The notes: generated by a model not told the origin, from the sequence alone. A stretch of 64,000 nt of DNA from Tetracentron sinense (GCA_015143295.1 JABCRI010001356.1:62001-126000), one strand, 5' to 3'. Positions 12,755-24,700 are shown, numbered from the stretch's first letter. Numbers and translations are program-made.

Positions 12755-13270
12755 TTAGCATTTCAAAATCGATCCTTCCTGTGAAGAAGTTAAACTTTCG
12801 ATCCCTCCTGTGAAGAGGTTAAAAACAACATTTCAAAATCGATCCCTCCTGTGAAGAGGTTAAACTTTCAATCCCTCCTTTAAAGAAGCTAAAAGCAACA
12901 TTTCAAAATCGATCCCTCCTGTGAAGAGGTTAAACTTTCAATCCCTCCTGTGAAGAGGCTACAAGCAACATTTCAAAATCGATCCCTCCTGTGAATAGGT
13001 TAAACTTTCGATCCCAACTGTGAAGAGACTAAAAGCAACATTTCAAAATCGATCCCTCCTGTGAAGAAGTTAAACTTTTGATCCCTCTTGTAAAGAGGCT
13101 AAAAGCAACATTTCAAAATCAATTCATCCTGTGAAGAGGTTAAACTTTTGATCTCTCTTATGAAGAGGCTAAAAGCACATTTCAATTAAGCAATCCCTCC
13201 TGTGATGAGGCTAAACCCACATTTTAATTAATCAATCCTTCCTATGATGAGGCTAAACTCACATGTTTTC
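12755..13270 (+). repeat. ~70 bp tandem array made of ~35 bp half-units
   Basis: Units alternate two half-units built on GATCCCTCCTGTGAAGAGGT, one preceded by AACATTTCAAAATC and one by TAAACTTTC. About seven dimers, decaying towards the 3' LTR. Confidence 0.88.
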
Positions 13271-13555
13271 AATTCTTTCCTCCGAAATGAGGCGAAAAAG
13301 TTTCTTTCCCTAATCTCGGATGTCTCATCACTAAGGATGAACCATCCATTTCTCCTCTCTATCCCCCAGCAACTGAACAGGTTCTCACATCAATACCGTC
13401 CTCTAGGATCTCATTTGTGGCAAGCAGTCTAAGCATAATTTAACTTTTTTTGACTCTTTTGTCTTCAAATTCACAAGTTATTCTACACGTGCAAAATTGA
13501 GGTCTTATAACCTTTGTCGTTCACGTGCCCCCAGCCTTAGACAAAGAGAGACAAC

Positions 13556-15729
13556 TGTAACCACCCTAATTTTGCACCCCTCTAGTGTCTTTTCATACTC
13601 TTAAAAACTCTTTCAAGAACCCTCTTTTAATACCTTCTTCCACATGCTTCGATTTTCAAAAACGGCCCAAAGGTGAAAAATAACCAAAATGCCTCTAGGT
13701 TGAAAAATGATATAAATATCATTGGAAAAGTGCTAAAAAGTTGTCATTTTGATCAAAATGATTTTAGAAATTTTTCGATGAATTTTGGCTATTTTCGGGA
13801 GCAAATTGGACTTAAAACGGTGAAAAAAGACTAAAATATCCCTTTGGTGTAAAAAGACCGAAATGCCCCTAGAAAAGTGTTCAAAAGTTATCGTTTGGCC
13901 CAAAATAATTTTACAAAATTTTGGTTCAATTTTGACTATTTTCGGGATCAAATCGGGCTTAAAACAGAGAAATGGGTTTGGGAGTGACACGTGGCGAGTC
14001 AAAGTCAAAGAAGAAAAAAAATAATATATATTTTTCGCCCCTCAAAGGGGGCGCTACTTTAAGCAACGCCCCCAAGTGGGCATATTTTATGGGCCTTTTT
14101 GACTGGTCAACACCCCTGTCGACTAGGCTTTTTTGGAAATCCGGCTAAGGGCGCTACTTTAAACAGCACCCCCCTAGGTGGTACCATTTTGCCGCCTCAC
14201 TGTTCCTTGCCGCCTCACTATTCGGGGTTTTTATCCATAGGAGCACTACTTCAAGTAGTATCTCCCTATTTTCTCATCCCTATAAATACCCCACCCTATC
14301 TCCTTCATTCTCAATCCATTCCCTCTCCTCTCTCTCCCTTTTCTTCTTCAAAACTTCTCGTAATGCTCGGATTCCCGGGAAAGTCGATTGCGAAGGATCG
14401 ATTCTCGGGACCCCTTTTCAAAAATCTTTTCAGATTTCCCAGAAGGTAATTTTTCTCAAAAACCCTATCTTGTTTTGTCTTTTAGTGGTTTAAATTAGTA
14501 TAATCACTTTTTAAAGTTGTTTTAAAATTATTTAACTACTTAGACTGCTTGCCTTGTCAAACCCCTGTCCAAATCTTAGTTCAAATATAGCCTCATCTAG
14601 TCGAACCCCTGCCCAAATTCCAGTTCAAAACTAGTCTCGCCTAGTCGAACCTCTGGCCAAATTCTAGTTCAAAACTAGCCTCATCTAGTCGAACCTCTAC
14701 CCAAATCCCGGTTCAAAACTAGCCTTGTCTAGTCAAACCTCTGCCCAAAAACCCTGATTAAACCCTGGTTAAACCCTAGTTAATCCTGATTAAACCCCAC
14801 TTTATCCTAGTTAAACCCTGATTAAGCCTTAATTAATCCTAGTTAAACCCTACCTAAACCCTAGGTAAACCCTACCTAAACCCTAGATAAACCCTGATTA
14901 AACCCTACCTAAACCCTAGGTAAACCCTACCTAAACCCTAGATAAACCCTGATTAAACCCTACCTAAACCCTAGGTAAATCCTAGCTTAACCCTAGTTAA
15001 ACCCTATCTATCTAGCCAAACCCCTGTTAGAGCCTCGGTTCAAACCCTGTTCAAATACCCACCTCCACGGCTCCTCGACACGAGCTTAAACTGCCCCACG
15101 GCTCCCCGGCACGAGCTTAAACTACCCCATTCGCTCGTTAGCACGAGCTTAAAAGGCCATTTCGCTCCCGAATCAGCGAAATCTATCAAATCAAATCATC
15201 CAACATTTCGCTCCCGAATCAGCGAAAACCATCAAACCTTTCAATCACTCACAACCTAGTCCAATCAAATCAACTCAAACCATCAATCCATCCAGAACTA
15301 CGTGCGGCTTGATTCCACTAACGGTGGATACGTAGGCAACCCTGATCAAGTTCAACTCTCCTAGGATAGAATCTCTATTCCGTTCTTATCCGGCCAATCT
15401 CAATTCATTTATTTCTGTCAATATTACATTGCTCAGCATATAGATCAAACTACAAGCTTCTTTATGGTTTCCTTTATTTGATTCAGACTTAGAGAGTAGG
15501 TAATCATCTCCGGATGAGAGTTTAGGGGTGCCTAACACCTTCCCCTAACTCAACTGAATCCCTTACCCTAACCTCTGACTTTCAGACTGTGCCTTATCCA
15601 ACCATATTAGGGACCTATTTCCCTCATAATTAAATAGGTGACGACTCTCTTTTCAATTGCAATTTGTCGCTTATTCCTCCTTGGGATCTATCCTGATCGT
15701 GAATGGGGGTTAAAATTTAGGTACTCACA
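13556..15729 (+). repeat. 3' LTR of Tat/Ogre element
   Basis: About 2.17 kb, preceded by a purine-rich tract (ACAAAGAGAGACAAC) that fits a polypurine tract. Its TATA box is at 14281-14288. It carries an extra ~80 bp around 14200-14270 and extra CCTAAACCC units (14850-14960) compared with the 5' LTR. Confidence 0.9.
14752..15015 (+). repeat. Telomere-like degenerate array inside 3' LTR
   Basis: Counterpart of 4627-4880. It includes a locally duplicated block (CTACCTAAACCCTAGGTAAA repeated near 14846, 14899 and 14958), so the array is still changing in length. Confidence 0.75.
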
Positions 15730-15996
15730 GTGTTAATCACATAACACTTTGGAAGTACATGATCCATTTTGTGAGCAATATCCTCCTCAATCTTTTAATC
15801 TTTATAGATTGTTGAGGAAAGGATCTGACACTAGTCCCTTTAGTGTATCTTTTGGTCATCAATCTTAAATATCACCTTACTCCTATTTGTTTTTCTATTA
15901 AAGTTATATTCAATATGAGCCATGTATTCCTTCAAAACCAATGAAAAATGATATAGATTCAATTTCATGTTAATGCAAACCTATTTTCACATGAAT

Positions 15997-18212
15997 TGTA
16001 GAGACCCAAAACTTCTTTGTCTTGAAACTTGTGCAAATTAAATGAAAATTTGGATATTTGTGCCAAAAATATAGTGTTTATGTTTTATTGTATTTATATA
16101 GGCTATGTGACTAATTGATTAAGTGTTGGAATGAAGAAAACGACCAAAACAGACAAAAACCAACCACACCAATCGATCCCCCTCCATACGGGTCGACCCG
16201 TACTATTAAAAATTTGTATGGGTTTTTGGGTAGAGAGTGTGCAAACCACCGGTCGACCACCCTACAAGACTAGTTGACCTCCTAACTATCGGTTGATTGC
16301 CCATTTACGCCGGTTGATTGCCCGACCATTTATTTGCCTAGAAAATTTCTAATTTTTCAAAATTCCGAGAATTAGAAGTTACCTAAGACTTTTAAGTCTT
16401 TGAATAGATCACTAACTCGTGAGTTTTAGGCTTTCAAATATTCTTAGCCTTACAATCTCAGAGAGCGTTTAACCTAAGCTTTTGTATAGAGTTTTGTTTG
16501 AAGAAAGAGAAAAGCTTGGAGATCAAGATCCAAGACCATCTGTAAGCAATTAATCGTAGGGAAGCAATTGTGAAAGGTTCGATATCATGTATGGTTATCA
16601 AGTTTATGATAAGTATTGATCAAGAATTCTTGCATAATGTTCGATATACTATCCCATTAATGATCATATGCTAATGATAAGAACTGATTAAGATTGAATA
16701 AGCATTGTGTAAGGTTTTGATAAACATAAATAAATTATTATGGTTTTGCATGATTAAATGGATATAGGATTCAAGATTTGTAAGAGATTATGAGACATGT
16801 GTGATGATATGATTGCTATTTTTATGATTTTAATTGAAGAGGGTTATGGAAATTGTTACATGATAATGATATGATGATTATAGGGTTGTGGGTGCATATG
16901 TGAATGAATATTGAGAAAAAGATATATGCTGGGTTGTGATTATGAAGTTGTGACTATTAGAACTTATGATTTTGTTATGCCATGATATTGATAACTCTGT
17001 TAACATAATTTAAATGTAATATATTACATGAATGATAAGTATTATGGTATGATGCTCACATGTTAAAATATGATTATCTATACATATATGATGATTGGAT
17101 TTCGAATAGACAAAAACTTAGAGGATGATATTAATAACCCAAAATTCTCTAACCATCGTGGAATGAGATACTTTGGCGGAGTTTCGTTGGTGAGAAATCA
17201 GAATTTAAAGAATAACTTATGCTCCGTTTGTTTTGATGTAAAATAAGGGAAAACAAATGAATTTCACAGAAAATATCATTTTTCGGACAGTCTATAAGAC
17301 AATTGACATTTTCTGCGAAATTCATTTGTTTTCCTTTATTTTACTTCAAAACAAACGGAGCATTAGATGAAAGTCAATTGCGACACTTAAGCACATTATT
17401 CACAGGATGGTAAGTTGTTAAGTCTACACAAGTCTCACATGATCATGCATGGATACGGAGCTGACATAACTCTAGTATGAACTAATATGGATAGAAACTA
17501 GTATGAAACTTGGCACTAGTAAGAATCTGATAGAAATTTAGTACAAACTGACATGTCACTGTTATGATTTTACATGCGTCTGCACATGTACATATCACAA
17601 GTTTGCATAAACCATGAGTCTAAACATGCTAAGGAATGATGCTATGAACATGCTTACATGTTTTTCGCACTCTGATTATATAAATTAAATATGTATGACA
17701 TGAATGAAAATGCATGATAATATATATTGTTAACTGTACTTTATATCCACTGAGTTATTCGTTGCTCAGTCGAATTCTTATTGTCGGTAGGTTCAAGTTT
17801 TGACATCTACACACTGAGACCTTAGGTTGAGGAAATACTTCGAGGAGCCCGAAGGTGATTATCAAGAGGGAGAGATTGATTTGGATCATTATCCATATTA
17901 TTAATCCAATAGTTAATCTATTTGTTTTTAAATGGTTGTAATAAGAATTAAGATAACTTTAAGATTGATGTTATTTAGGTTTAAAGTTTTAGATTTGAGA
18001 TCACAATGGATGTTTAAGATTAATAAAGTTTTAGGTTGGTCATATATTGATGATTAATAGATTATGTTAATTATCAATAAAATTTATCATTAATGTTACA
18101 GATAAATATCATACTCATATTTTATGTCTTGTATGCTATTAAGTTAAGTTGGATATGCAGTGTCACGGGTCCAAAGTTTCATTTGACCAACTTGGGATTT
18201 TGGGCCGCGACA
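15997..18212 (+). mobile_element. Solo LTR, gypsy-type
   Basis: A 2.2 kb sequence starting TGTAGAGACCC and ending GGGCCGCGACA, flanked by the 5 bp duplication TGAAT (15992-15996 and 18213-18217). Copy B has the unoccupied site near 59550, with a single TGAAT. There is no primer-binding site, polypurine tract or coding domain, so it is an LTR left after LTR-LTR recombination. A palindromic GGTCGACC-rich segment is at 16180-16320. Strand is set by TG...CA only. Confidence 0.85.
17220..17362. mobile_element. 143 bp Harbinger-like MITE inside the solo LTR
   Basis: Near-perfect inverted repeats (TGCTCCGTTTGTTTTGATGT... and its complement) almost meet in the middle. The 3 bp flanks TTA (17217-17219, 17363-17365) fit the TWA target of PIF/Harbinger (Tourist) elements. 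It inserted into the LTR at 15997-18212 and is therefore younger. Confidence 0.85.
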
Positions 18213-18977
18213 TGAATTGTTCTCTCGTTAATTAGAATTGCTCTTTCATACATATCCTTGATGATACCAATAAATTTTATCATAAATCCTTTTTGCCAAA
18301 TTCACACAAATTTATTTGCTATGAACTCTATGATTTGTATTCTTTAATTCAGTAAAAACCATTTGAGGAGTTCTTTTCTTTTTAAACTTTTTCACCAGTT
18401 GTCTAAGGAAATAGCCTCAACCATAGACCTAATAGGCATGATCAAAATTAGTTTTCTTAAGTTGACTAACTGATTTAGGCTCAAATGCCATGTCAGTTTG
18501 CCACAAAGGTTAAGGCTCGAAAGAAGTGTGATTCACACTCAAGAGTAAGGAATTTTCAGACCTATATTGGGCATTGTAAGGGATTGTAATCCCCAAATTG
18601 AGGTCAATTCGACCCCAACTTAGTCTATTAACACCATAGTTGAGCCCATCCCATGCCCAAACTCAACCTAGACTATAGGTGCCTAAACCCAGTTCAATTA
18701 ATATTCTTTGAGTTCTAGCTAAGCCTAAGTTGGGTTTGAACTTGTTTAACTCGAGTCTATGATCAACATGAATTCAGCCTCAAATATAAATAAATATCAA
18801 TTCTTATGCATGATCGTGTGAATTAAAAAAACCAGGCAAAAACTGAATGAAGAGTAATGTCCTTGCATGAAAATTGAAAAACTAGTTTAGCTAAGAAGTG
18901 AAGTTGTGCCCTTCGTTAGAGGAGCTCTTGGGGTTCAATCCTCAAAGAAGGAGGATTTTAGTGGACGAAATTTTCCA

Positions 18978-20205
18978 AGGTAATGTGGCAAGAGGATTCA
19001 CGTCTCCAACATAAACTAATGTATATAAATGATATAGGCACCCCATAGTGGACCACTAAAAGTACAAAGTACAAAAGGCAACTACTTTTAGACTATCAAT
19101 CAAGACATAGATTGTCTCTGGTAGATGCCATGGTCTCGGGCTCCACACATCATCCGACATGTGGCGATAAAAAAGGAGAGAGAAATCAAGCGGGTAGAAG
19201 TAAAAACATGGAAGAAAATGAAATGACTTCACTCCTTTTTATCGCAACATGTCGGATGATGTGTGGAAGCATGAGACCAATGCTGTGGCATCTCCAATGC
19301 CATCAATCAATGGCATCCTTATGTTTGTCACCATGATAAATGTGACAAATGCAAGTATTCTACTTTATATGCAACTATTATTATTTTATATGAAACAATG
19401 TTTATGAATATGAGTTTGGGCTAGAACCTTGGGCGGGGCCAAGATTTTCAAAACTTTTCCCAAACTCAAGTTCCCAAACCAAGCCCAGCCCGCCCTTACC
19501 TAAGGCAAGGAAGGGTGGGCGTCGTGCCTGCCCGATACAATGTGCAACTCTACTTGGAGAAAAAATAATTTGTCATTGGCTTTTAACTTAAATTTGAGGC
19601 CTATTTCCATATATATGCTAAAATTGGAAATATCATTGATATTACTGTGCATATTGGTAAGTAAAAATTTGGAAGTATATCATGAATAGGTACCGTACGC
19701 ACAAAAATGCTGCAAAAAGTTTAAGAAACATTGGAAACACATGAGAATTTAAAACTAAACTTATTTTAATATAAATATAAGCTAAAATATGATAATTATC
19801 ATTTTTAACGGTCTTTATGAGTTATCATGATCAATTATTTCTTAAAAGTGAAAATAAGTCAAGTGTATGCATATAAATATATAATATATACAACATATAT
19901 TTAGACATATACAAGCACAATTTACTAATAAAATAATTGTTTTAGACATAACAAGATTTAAGATTATTACAACATTAATACAAGTGCATATATAAGTAAA
20001 GGCATAATAAATGCATTCTATATTCTATATGTAGGACATACACATGTATAAATAAAAAGTTCAATCATATATTTAGTTTTTATCAAAACGTGAAAAGTTT
20101 AAGATCGAATATCATCCATAAAGCCAAATCCAAAGATCTAATGATTTACAAGTTTTTTTAATCAATTTCAAGAGATTTAATATCAAGAAAATAAAAAATA
20201 AAGAG
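18978..20205. other. ~1.2 kb insertion specific to copy A, class unknown
   Basis: Copy B (54690-54720, reversed) reads directly from GAAATTTTCC to AGAGCATACC, whereas copy A has about 1.2 kb between these points. The inserted DNA holds the hairpin at 19124-19292, a segment rich in GGGCGGGGC/GCCCGCCC (19400-19560) like hAT-MITE ends, and AT-rich DNA. Target duplications could not be fixed. A deletion in copy B is the alternative. Confidence 0.5.
19124..19292. ncRNA. Candidate long hairpin, miRNA-precursor-like or small MITE
   Basis: The left arm (19124-19178) pairs with the right arm (19232-19292) across a loop of about 53 nt. An unbroken duplex core reads CTCCTTTTTATCGC, then after one mismatch ACATGTCGGATGATGTGTGG, with a four-base bulge nearer the base. 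The length and loop fit a plant MIRNA or a hairpin-siRNA locus. Arm identity this high also fits a young MITE. Transcription is not visible from sequence. Confidence 0.4.
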
Positions 20206-21783
20206 TATAGAGCATACCACAATGAATAATAAAATTTTTCTATTTGTTCCATTTCCACATAAATTAAAAAGTTTTTCAATGATTTATTAAAGATGAAAAA
20301 TATCATTTTTAGCTAGGGATAGACCACAAGATTGGAGGGGAGGGGCAAAGGAGAAAGAAAATGAGGTCTTGAAAACTCAAAAGAGGGGATTTACACTCTC
20401 GTTTTGATATATATTGATACATATTATAACATATCGAAATCAATACAACCAAAATGGTATAATACAATACCAACATGTTATATTTTTTACATTACATAAG
20501 AGTTTCATTTCGAAAACTTCAAAAAATGACCCTATCGACGAATACGTATCAATTCGGAGGAAATTTGAACCATGAAATATGCCCCCCAATCCCATGTAAA
20601 TTCTCTTATGATAAGTAAGGCCTACTATGGCTAGCAAAGTATCCGATTGCCAAAGTATGAGAGTGCAAATCTTGGAGGAATCCCTTAGAAATATTCATAC
20701 GTTAGCCACCCACTCCAATCACACTGCATCATTTATCCCATGTGCAAGAAGTTTAGGGAGACAAAAAAAAGTATTTTTTTTCATGGTTTCTTACATGACT
20801 TTTAGTATTCTCTTCAAAACACCGTGCACATAGGTATGTTGCACACTGTTATTAACATGTTGGGTGGCCCACACAAGAAAATTTTAGCAAGGGTCCCTAT
20901 ACATAATTTTTGTGATTGAAATATCCAACACAATAGTCTAAATTTTTTATATAAGCAACCATTAGGGGTATTTGGATACAAGGACATTGAATGTAATTCC
21001 AAGATTAGTGTCTCTTCTCGTTTTGGAAAGAATAAAGTTAGTAGAGCTGCACTTGCGGTCCTAGGGTAGTTGAGTGCACACCTTAATACAAAACACATTG
21101 GTGATGGTAAAGGTCTAGGATTTTAAACATAGTGTCTGCAACCTTCTAAGAAAGGTGTCACTCCCGCTCTAAAATCTTAATCAATTAAGGATTCTAGCGT
21201 TTATCTTTCTCTAGACCTCATTATCCTAAATTTGGATCACGAAATACTCATACTTTATAATTCTATCTCATAATATCCAAAGAGTTTTTTATAACAAACA
21301 ACCATGAATATGTTCGAGAATTCCCATGTTTAGAAAATATAGATGGATTATAAATAAAATATTTTAGTGGACATTATATCTATATATAAATATGTATATA
21401 TATAATTATGAGATTTTATATAATAGTGTATACATAATATCATGAAAATGTAGATGTGATGATATCAAAAATAACTTATGGAGAGAATATGTGAAACCGT
21501 AGTTTATACAACTTTGATAAGTATGAGTTGAATAGATTGAATGCAAAGAGAGAAATTATATATTTTTAATATGCAGTTATTTCTTAACCAAAAAATTAAA
21601 AATAAAGAAGTAATACATAAAATATTTATATAATTTAAATTATAATTATAATTATAGTATTATGTTTCAACGAAATAGCTTATAACAGAAACTTTATATA
21701 TAGACATGCTTCGAAGGTGCTTCGGACCATAGTATTTCCAAATATAGAATTAATGAACTTTAACTCCAATTGTCGCTCCCACT

Positions 21784-21947
21784 TAGGCCTGTCAATTTAG
21801 CCCTCATGTGAAGGTAACCGGCTCGACTCTCAAAAGCCCACAAAATCAAGATATTTTTTTTCATTTATAACACCTCTAGGCTTAGGTGGACCTTAAAAAA
21901 TTAGGCCTACTAATATGAGGGTCAGGTTTGGGCAGCACCCCCTAAAG

Positions 21948-21988
<41 letters not shown>

Positions 21989-22625
21989 TAAATTGGATAT
22001 TAACAATTTTTTCAGGTGACGTTAGAAAAAAAAAATTATGAACATCATTGCTTATAGGAAAACATTTTTTGCATAAAACACAACTATGACATTTGAACAA
22101 AACTAAAAATAGGACACAAATAAATTGTACAATAAGAGCTTTATGAGATAGTACATGCTCTACTATAGTCAAACACGCCCAAAAGGACTCCAAGAGACCC
22201 CAACAATATATGTATAATTATTCATTTGAAGTTCATATACATGAATATGTGTAATATCTATCCCAAACATCTTCAAAGCTATCGTCTCTTATAATGTAAG
22301 TCTCTCTTTTTTCTTAAAATATTCAAACTTCTTCAGAGACCAAAAGGTCATATGAACAACATGTACTAAAAAATGATTGTAATAGATGATGGTCTGTAAA
22401 AAAAAAAAAATCGATAAATATCCTGACAATTTGTTTTCTTTGACTTTTTTTCAAGCCCAACCCCAAGCCCAAGCCCAAGCCCGTACCCAGCCTAAGCTTA
22501 GCCCTGACCCTGAGGGTAGGGCTTAGGCCTAATTAGTTTAGGACCTGCGAAGGCTTAGGCCGAACCCTTACAAATGAGGGCTAATTGGACATGGACAAAC
22601 TCCGGTCAGCCTATTGACAGCCCTA
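21784..22625. mobile_element. hAT-like non-autonomous element, copy A
   Basis: The ends are TAGGCCTGTCAATTTAGCCC and the inverted TAGGGCTGTCAATAGGCTG, typical of plant hAT elements. Subterminal GGGCTTGGGC/GCCCAAGCCC repeats are present. The interior holds a (CT)n(TA)n run at 21949-21989 and no transposase. A matching element sits at the same place in copy B (60598-61479). No clean 8 bp duplication remains. Confidence 0.75.
21949..21989. repeat. (CT)n(TA)n microsatellite
   Basis: About 13 CT units followed by TA units inside the hAT-like element. It is absent from the equivalent element in copy B, so it arose later. Confidence 0.9.
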
Positions 22626-24233
22626 CTCACGTGTCATGCTCTACATATCTAGGTTTTGAGTATAGATCTCTAGAATACCCCATCCGGTCTCATGTTTCCA
22701 TACGACCAGGCGGTCTTACAATCATTTTCTAATTTCAATACTCACTATTATATGTTATTCTCATCTAAGGGGATTGCTACCCACACTCTCCTTTATTGTG
22801 CTCTCCTTTTTGGGCAACAAGATACAATTTGTGTCAGATTACAGTGGGCCCACCAAGGGGTGGTGATGCACCCCTTTTCTATTTCCTGCACTTTTTGGTC
22901 TCATTCGAGGGAGATCAACACCTCTTGATCTCGTTCGAGAGAGATCAACACCTCTAATTTTCTTTCTAAAGAAAGAAATCAAACCTCTTTCGAAGTTGCT
23001 GTAATTTTTTAATTATCCTTTCATTAACTTCCAAATTCAAAATAAATACAAATAGCACAAACAATTGTTAAACTCCTAAAATCAAGGAAAACCACGACTA
23101 GTTAAACCCCACCTTCAACAACCTACAAAAGAGGAATCAGTTCCTCATTTAATTCTCTAATCCTTATCCCACTATCCTATGGACGTTGGTAACTACCACC
23201 AATTATTCACGTAACCCACTACCTCACTCCATCCCAACTTGATCACATACAACTCACCTACCATACTTCCATGCAACCTTATGCAAGTCTAGCACTTATC
23301 AGGTGGAGCCAGCAATATTTCTTTGGAGGGGCTGAAATACGTAGATGAAGAAAATTAATGCGTGTTGAGGGTATGGCGCTACGCCCTCGACAAAAAAAAT
23401 TGAGTAATGGGTCTTGGTGGCATTGCCCTGAGATTTTTTGTTTTTGTGTTTTTTTTTTTTTTTTTTTTAGTAATGGCTCTTGGAATTATTTTTTTTGGAC
23501 GTTGGGGGTTGTAGTCCCCGAGATTTTTTTTTTTTTTTTTCTTTCTTAATAAGGGCTCAATTGTTATTATAAAATTTGTTAACGTTCCAATAAAGGTCCA
23601 ATAACATGCCCCTTTTGAGAATAATTATATAAATTAATAAAAAGAAAATAGATAGCAAACTAGGTCCTCATTGGTCCATTACCCCTTCTTAACACCACCA
23701 ACTATGGTTAAGATTCACTTACCTTAGGGTTCATCCATCCATTCTTGTTTTTTTTTTTCAAATATTAACCTTTATTTAATTAAGTTTATGGAGTGTTAAA
23801 AGGGAGAAGGGGACCAGCATTTGACTATCTAACCGAATGCGTCCACTAATCACTGCTTTGAATAAAATTAATTATCCTTTTAAATACAATTAATTACATT
23901 TTTAATTTTTATATTATATATATATAAATATTATAAATTTTTGAAGGGGCCATCTTCCCACATAGTCAACTAACTAGAGTTAGCTTGGGGGCACTATAAA
24001 TATAAATATATATATATATATATAAAAAGAGTAAGAAAAAAAATTTATCATTATGAAATATTTTAAAATAAAAAATTTGGGGGGCATGGCCCTCCTCGCC
24101 CACGACAAAGGGAGGAGTCCAATAGGTGAGGGATCTCACGTATGCCTCTTCTACTACCAATTCCAAAGACCTGACTTTACTGGGCTAAGATTGAAAGAAG
24201 AAGAGAGAAACAAGAGAGGAAGAAGAAACAAAC
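22626..24233. other. Intron 1 sequence next to exon 1, no gene seen
   Basis: AT-rich, with poly-T runs (23450-23470, 23526-23542), a (TA)n run at 24005-24022, and a decayed copy (about 23683-23830) of the MITE family described at 38620-38880. I see no coding signal. Confidence 0.5.
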
Positions 24234-24422
24234 CTGTTCAAGACTAGTGAAGTTATCTCGAATTAAGGAATACTTCTTTGAGGGTTTCCTCTGAGGATGA
24301 CGAGGAGGAGGAGCTTGTCTGCGTACGATTGGGGGCGTCGACGCTCGACCCCCCGTCCGACGAGAAGGCGATCTTGCTACGATAGGACGGAAAAGCCTTT
24401 CCCGAGAAAGCAGATTTCCCAT
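24234..24422 (-). CDS. RGLG: RGLG copy A, exon 1 (N-terminus with myristoylation motif)
   Basis: This exon encodes exactly 63 codons and ends in a phase-0 donor (CAG|GTTTGT), which matches the phase-0 start of exon 2 at 3024. The protein begins MGNLLSRER, a good N-myristoylation signal (Gly2, Ser6) as in known RGLG proteins, which are membrane-anchored this way. A basic, Pro/Arg-rich stretch follows (residues 8-50). The exon ends KKYSLIRDNFTSLEQ, equivalent to the family's KYSRIADxxxSLDQ just before the vWA domain. An in-frame ATG six codons upstream (24440) would bury the glycine, so I prefer 24422, which also has G at +4. I identified this exon from its C-terminal motif and phase. No equivalent was found in copy B. 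Confidence 0.82.
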
Positions 24423-24700
24423 GTGATTCTGGACGGTCATCCATAGGAAGTTCTGAGAAACAGCAGTGAGGTTTCATAATTATAGGTAAGGAAGGATAAG
24501 GAGATCCTAGGCCAAATGCGTGGGCCTTGTGCAAAGGTAGGCATTGGATTCTTATTTCTGATTGTTGCTTCCTTTTCTTTAGCTAAAGATTCCAAGGAGG
24601 AAGTTGAGATGAAACTTCCAGCTCTTTTACTTTCGAGACTAAATCCTCTAGGGTGATAACCGGATTTGGAAAATCCGGTTATCACACCTACGGCCGCCAT
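24423..24700 (-). promoter_or_regulatory. 5' leader/upstream region of RGLG copy A with an upstream ORF
   Basis: This segment just upstream of the MGN start is richer in GC than its surroundings. It holds an 87-codon minus-strand ORF (ATG at 24700, stop at 24437-24439) in a different frame, ending 14 nt before the main ATG. The first part of the ORF lies in sequence resembling a MULE-MITE end (about 24640-24700). I see no clear TATA box. It could be a uORF-bearing leader or a chance ORF. Confidence 0.4.

Larger units (their letters stand above)
3512..15729 (+). mobile_element. Tat/Ogre-type Ty3/gypsy LTR retrotransposon, internally deleted
   Basis: A 12.2 kb element bounded by the 5 bp target duplication GTGTT (3507-3511 and 15730-15734). 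LTRs are at 3512-5583 and 13556-15729, both starting TGTAA and ending ACTCACA. The sequence after the 5' LTR (TGACGACTCTACTGGGGA) closely resembles the TGGCGACTCTGCTGGGGA primer-binding region typical of Ogre elements. The interior has only a short gag-like ORF, a remnant of the pol 3' end, and then a long untranslated region with four tandem arrays, a known Tat/Ogre habit. No reverse transcriptase, protease or integrase core was found, so it is non-autonomous. Copy B has the empty site near 59800, so it inserted after the duplication. Confidence 0.88.
15730..21400 (+). repeat. Block I of the locus duplication, copy A
   Basis: Intron 1 sequence homologous, in reverse orientation, to about 53560-59800. 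Together with 3270-3511 it forms one continuous block before the Tat/Ogre insertion. Matching anchors include 15740-15870 with 59690-59800, 18520-18800 with 54890-55150, 20520-20600 with 54310-54380, and 20810-21330 with 53600-54090. It also contains insertions specific to copy A. Confidence 0.85.
3025..24233 (-). other. Giant intron 1 of RGLG copy A (~21.2 kb)
   Basis: The donor is at 24233 (GTTTGT) and the acceptor next to 3024 (TTTTGTAG). The intron is filled mainly by mobile DNA: the Tat/Ogre element, the solo LTR at 15997-18212, the insertion at 18978-20205 and the hAT-like element at 21784-22625. Without the two LTR insertions it would be about 6.8 kb. That splicing really spans it is inferred from matching phase and protein homology. 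Confidence 0.72.

Noticed and set aside
13733-14008. 91-codon minus-strand ORF in the 3' LTR, with a similar one at 3697-3894 in the 5' LTR
   Set aside because: It is chance coding of the LTR U3 sequence, low in complexity and not conserved in length between the two LTRs.
24253-24534. Ser-rich 93-codon ORF overlapping RGLG exon 1
   Set aside because: It is a shadow frame; the frame giving MGNLLS...SLEQ fits the family and the exon 2 phase.
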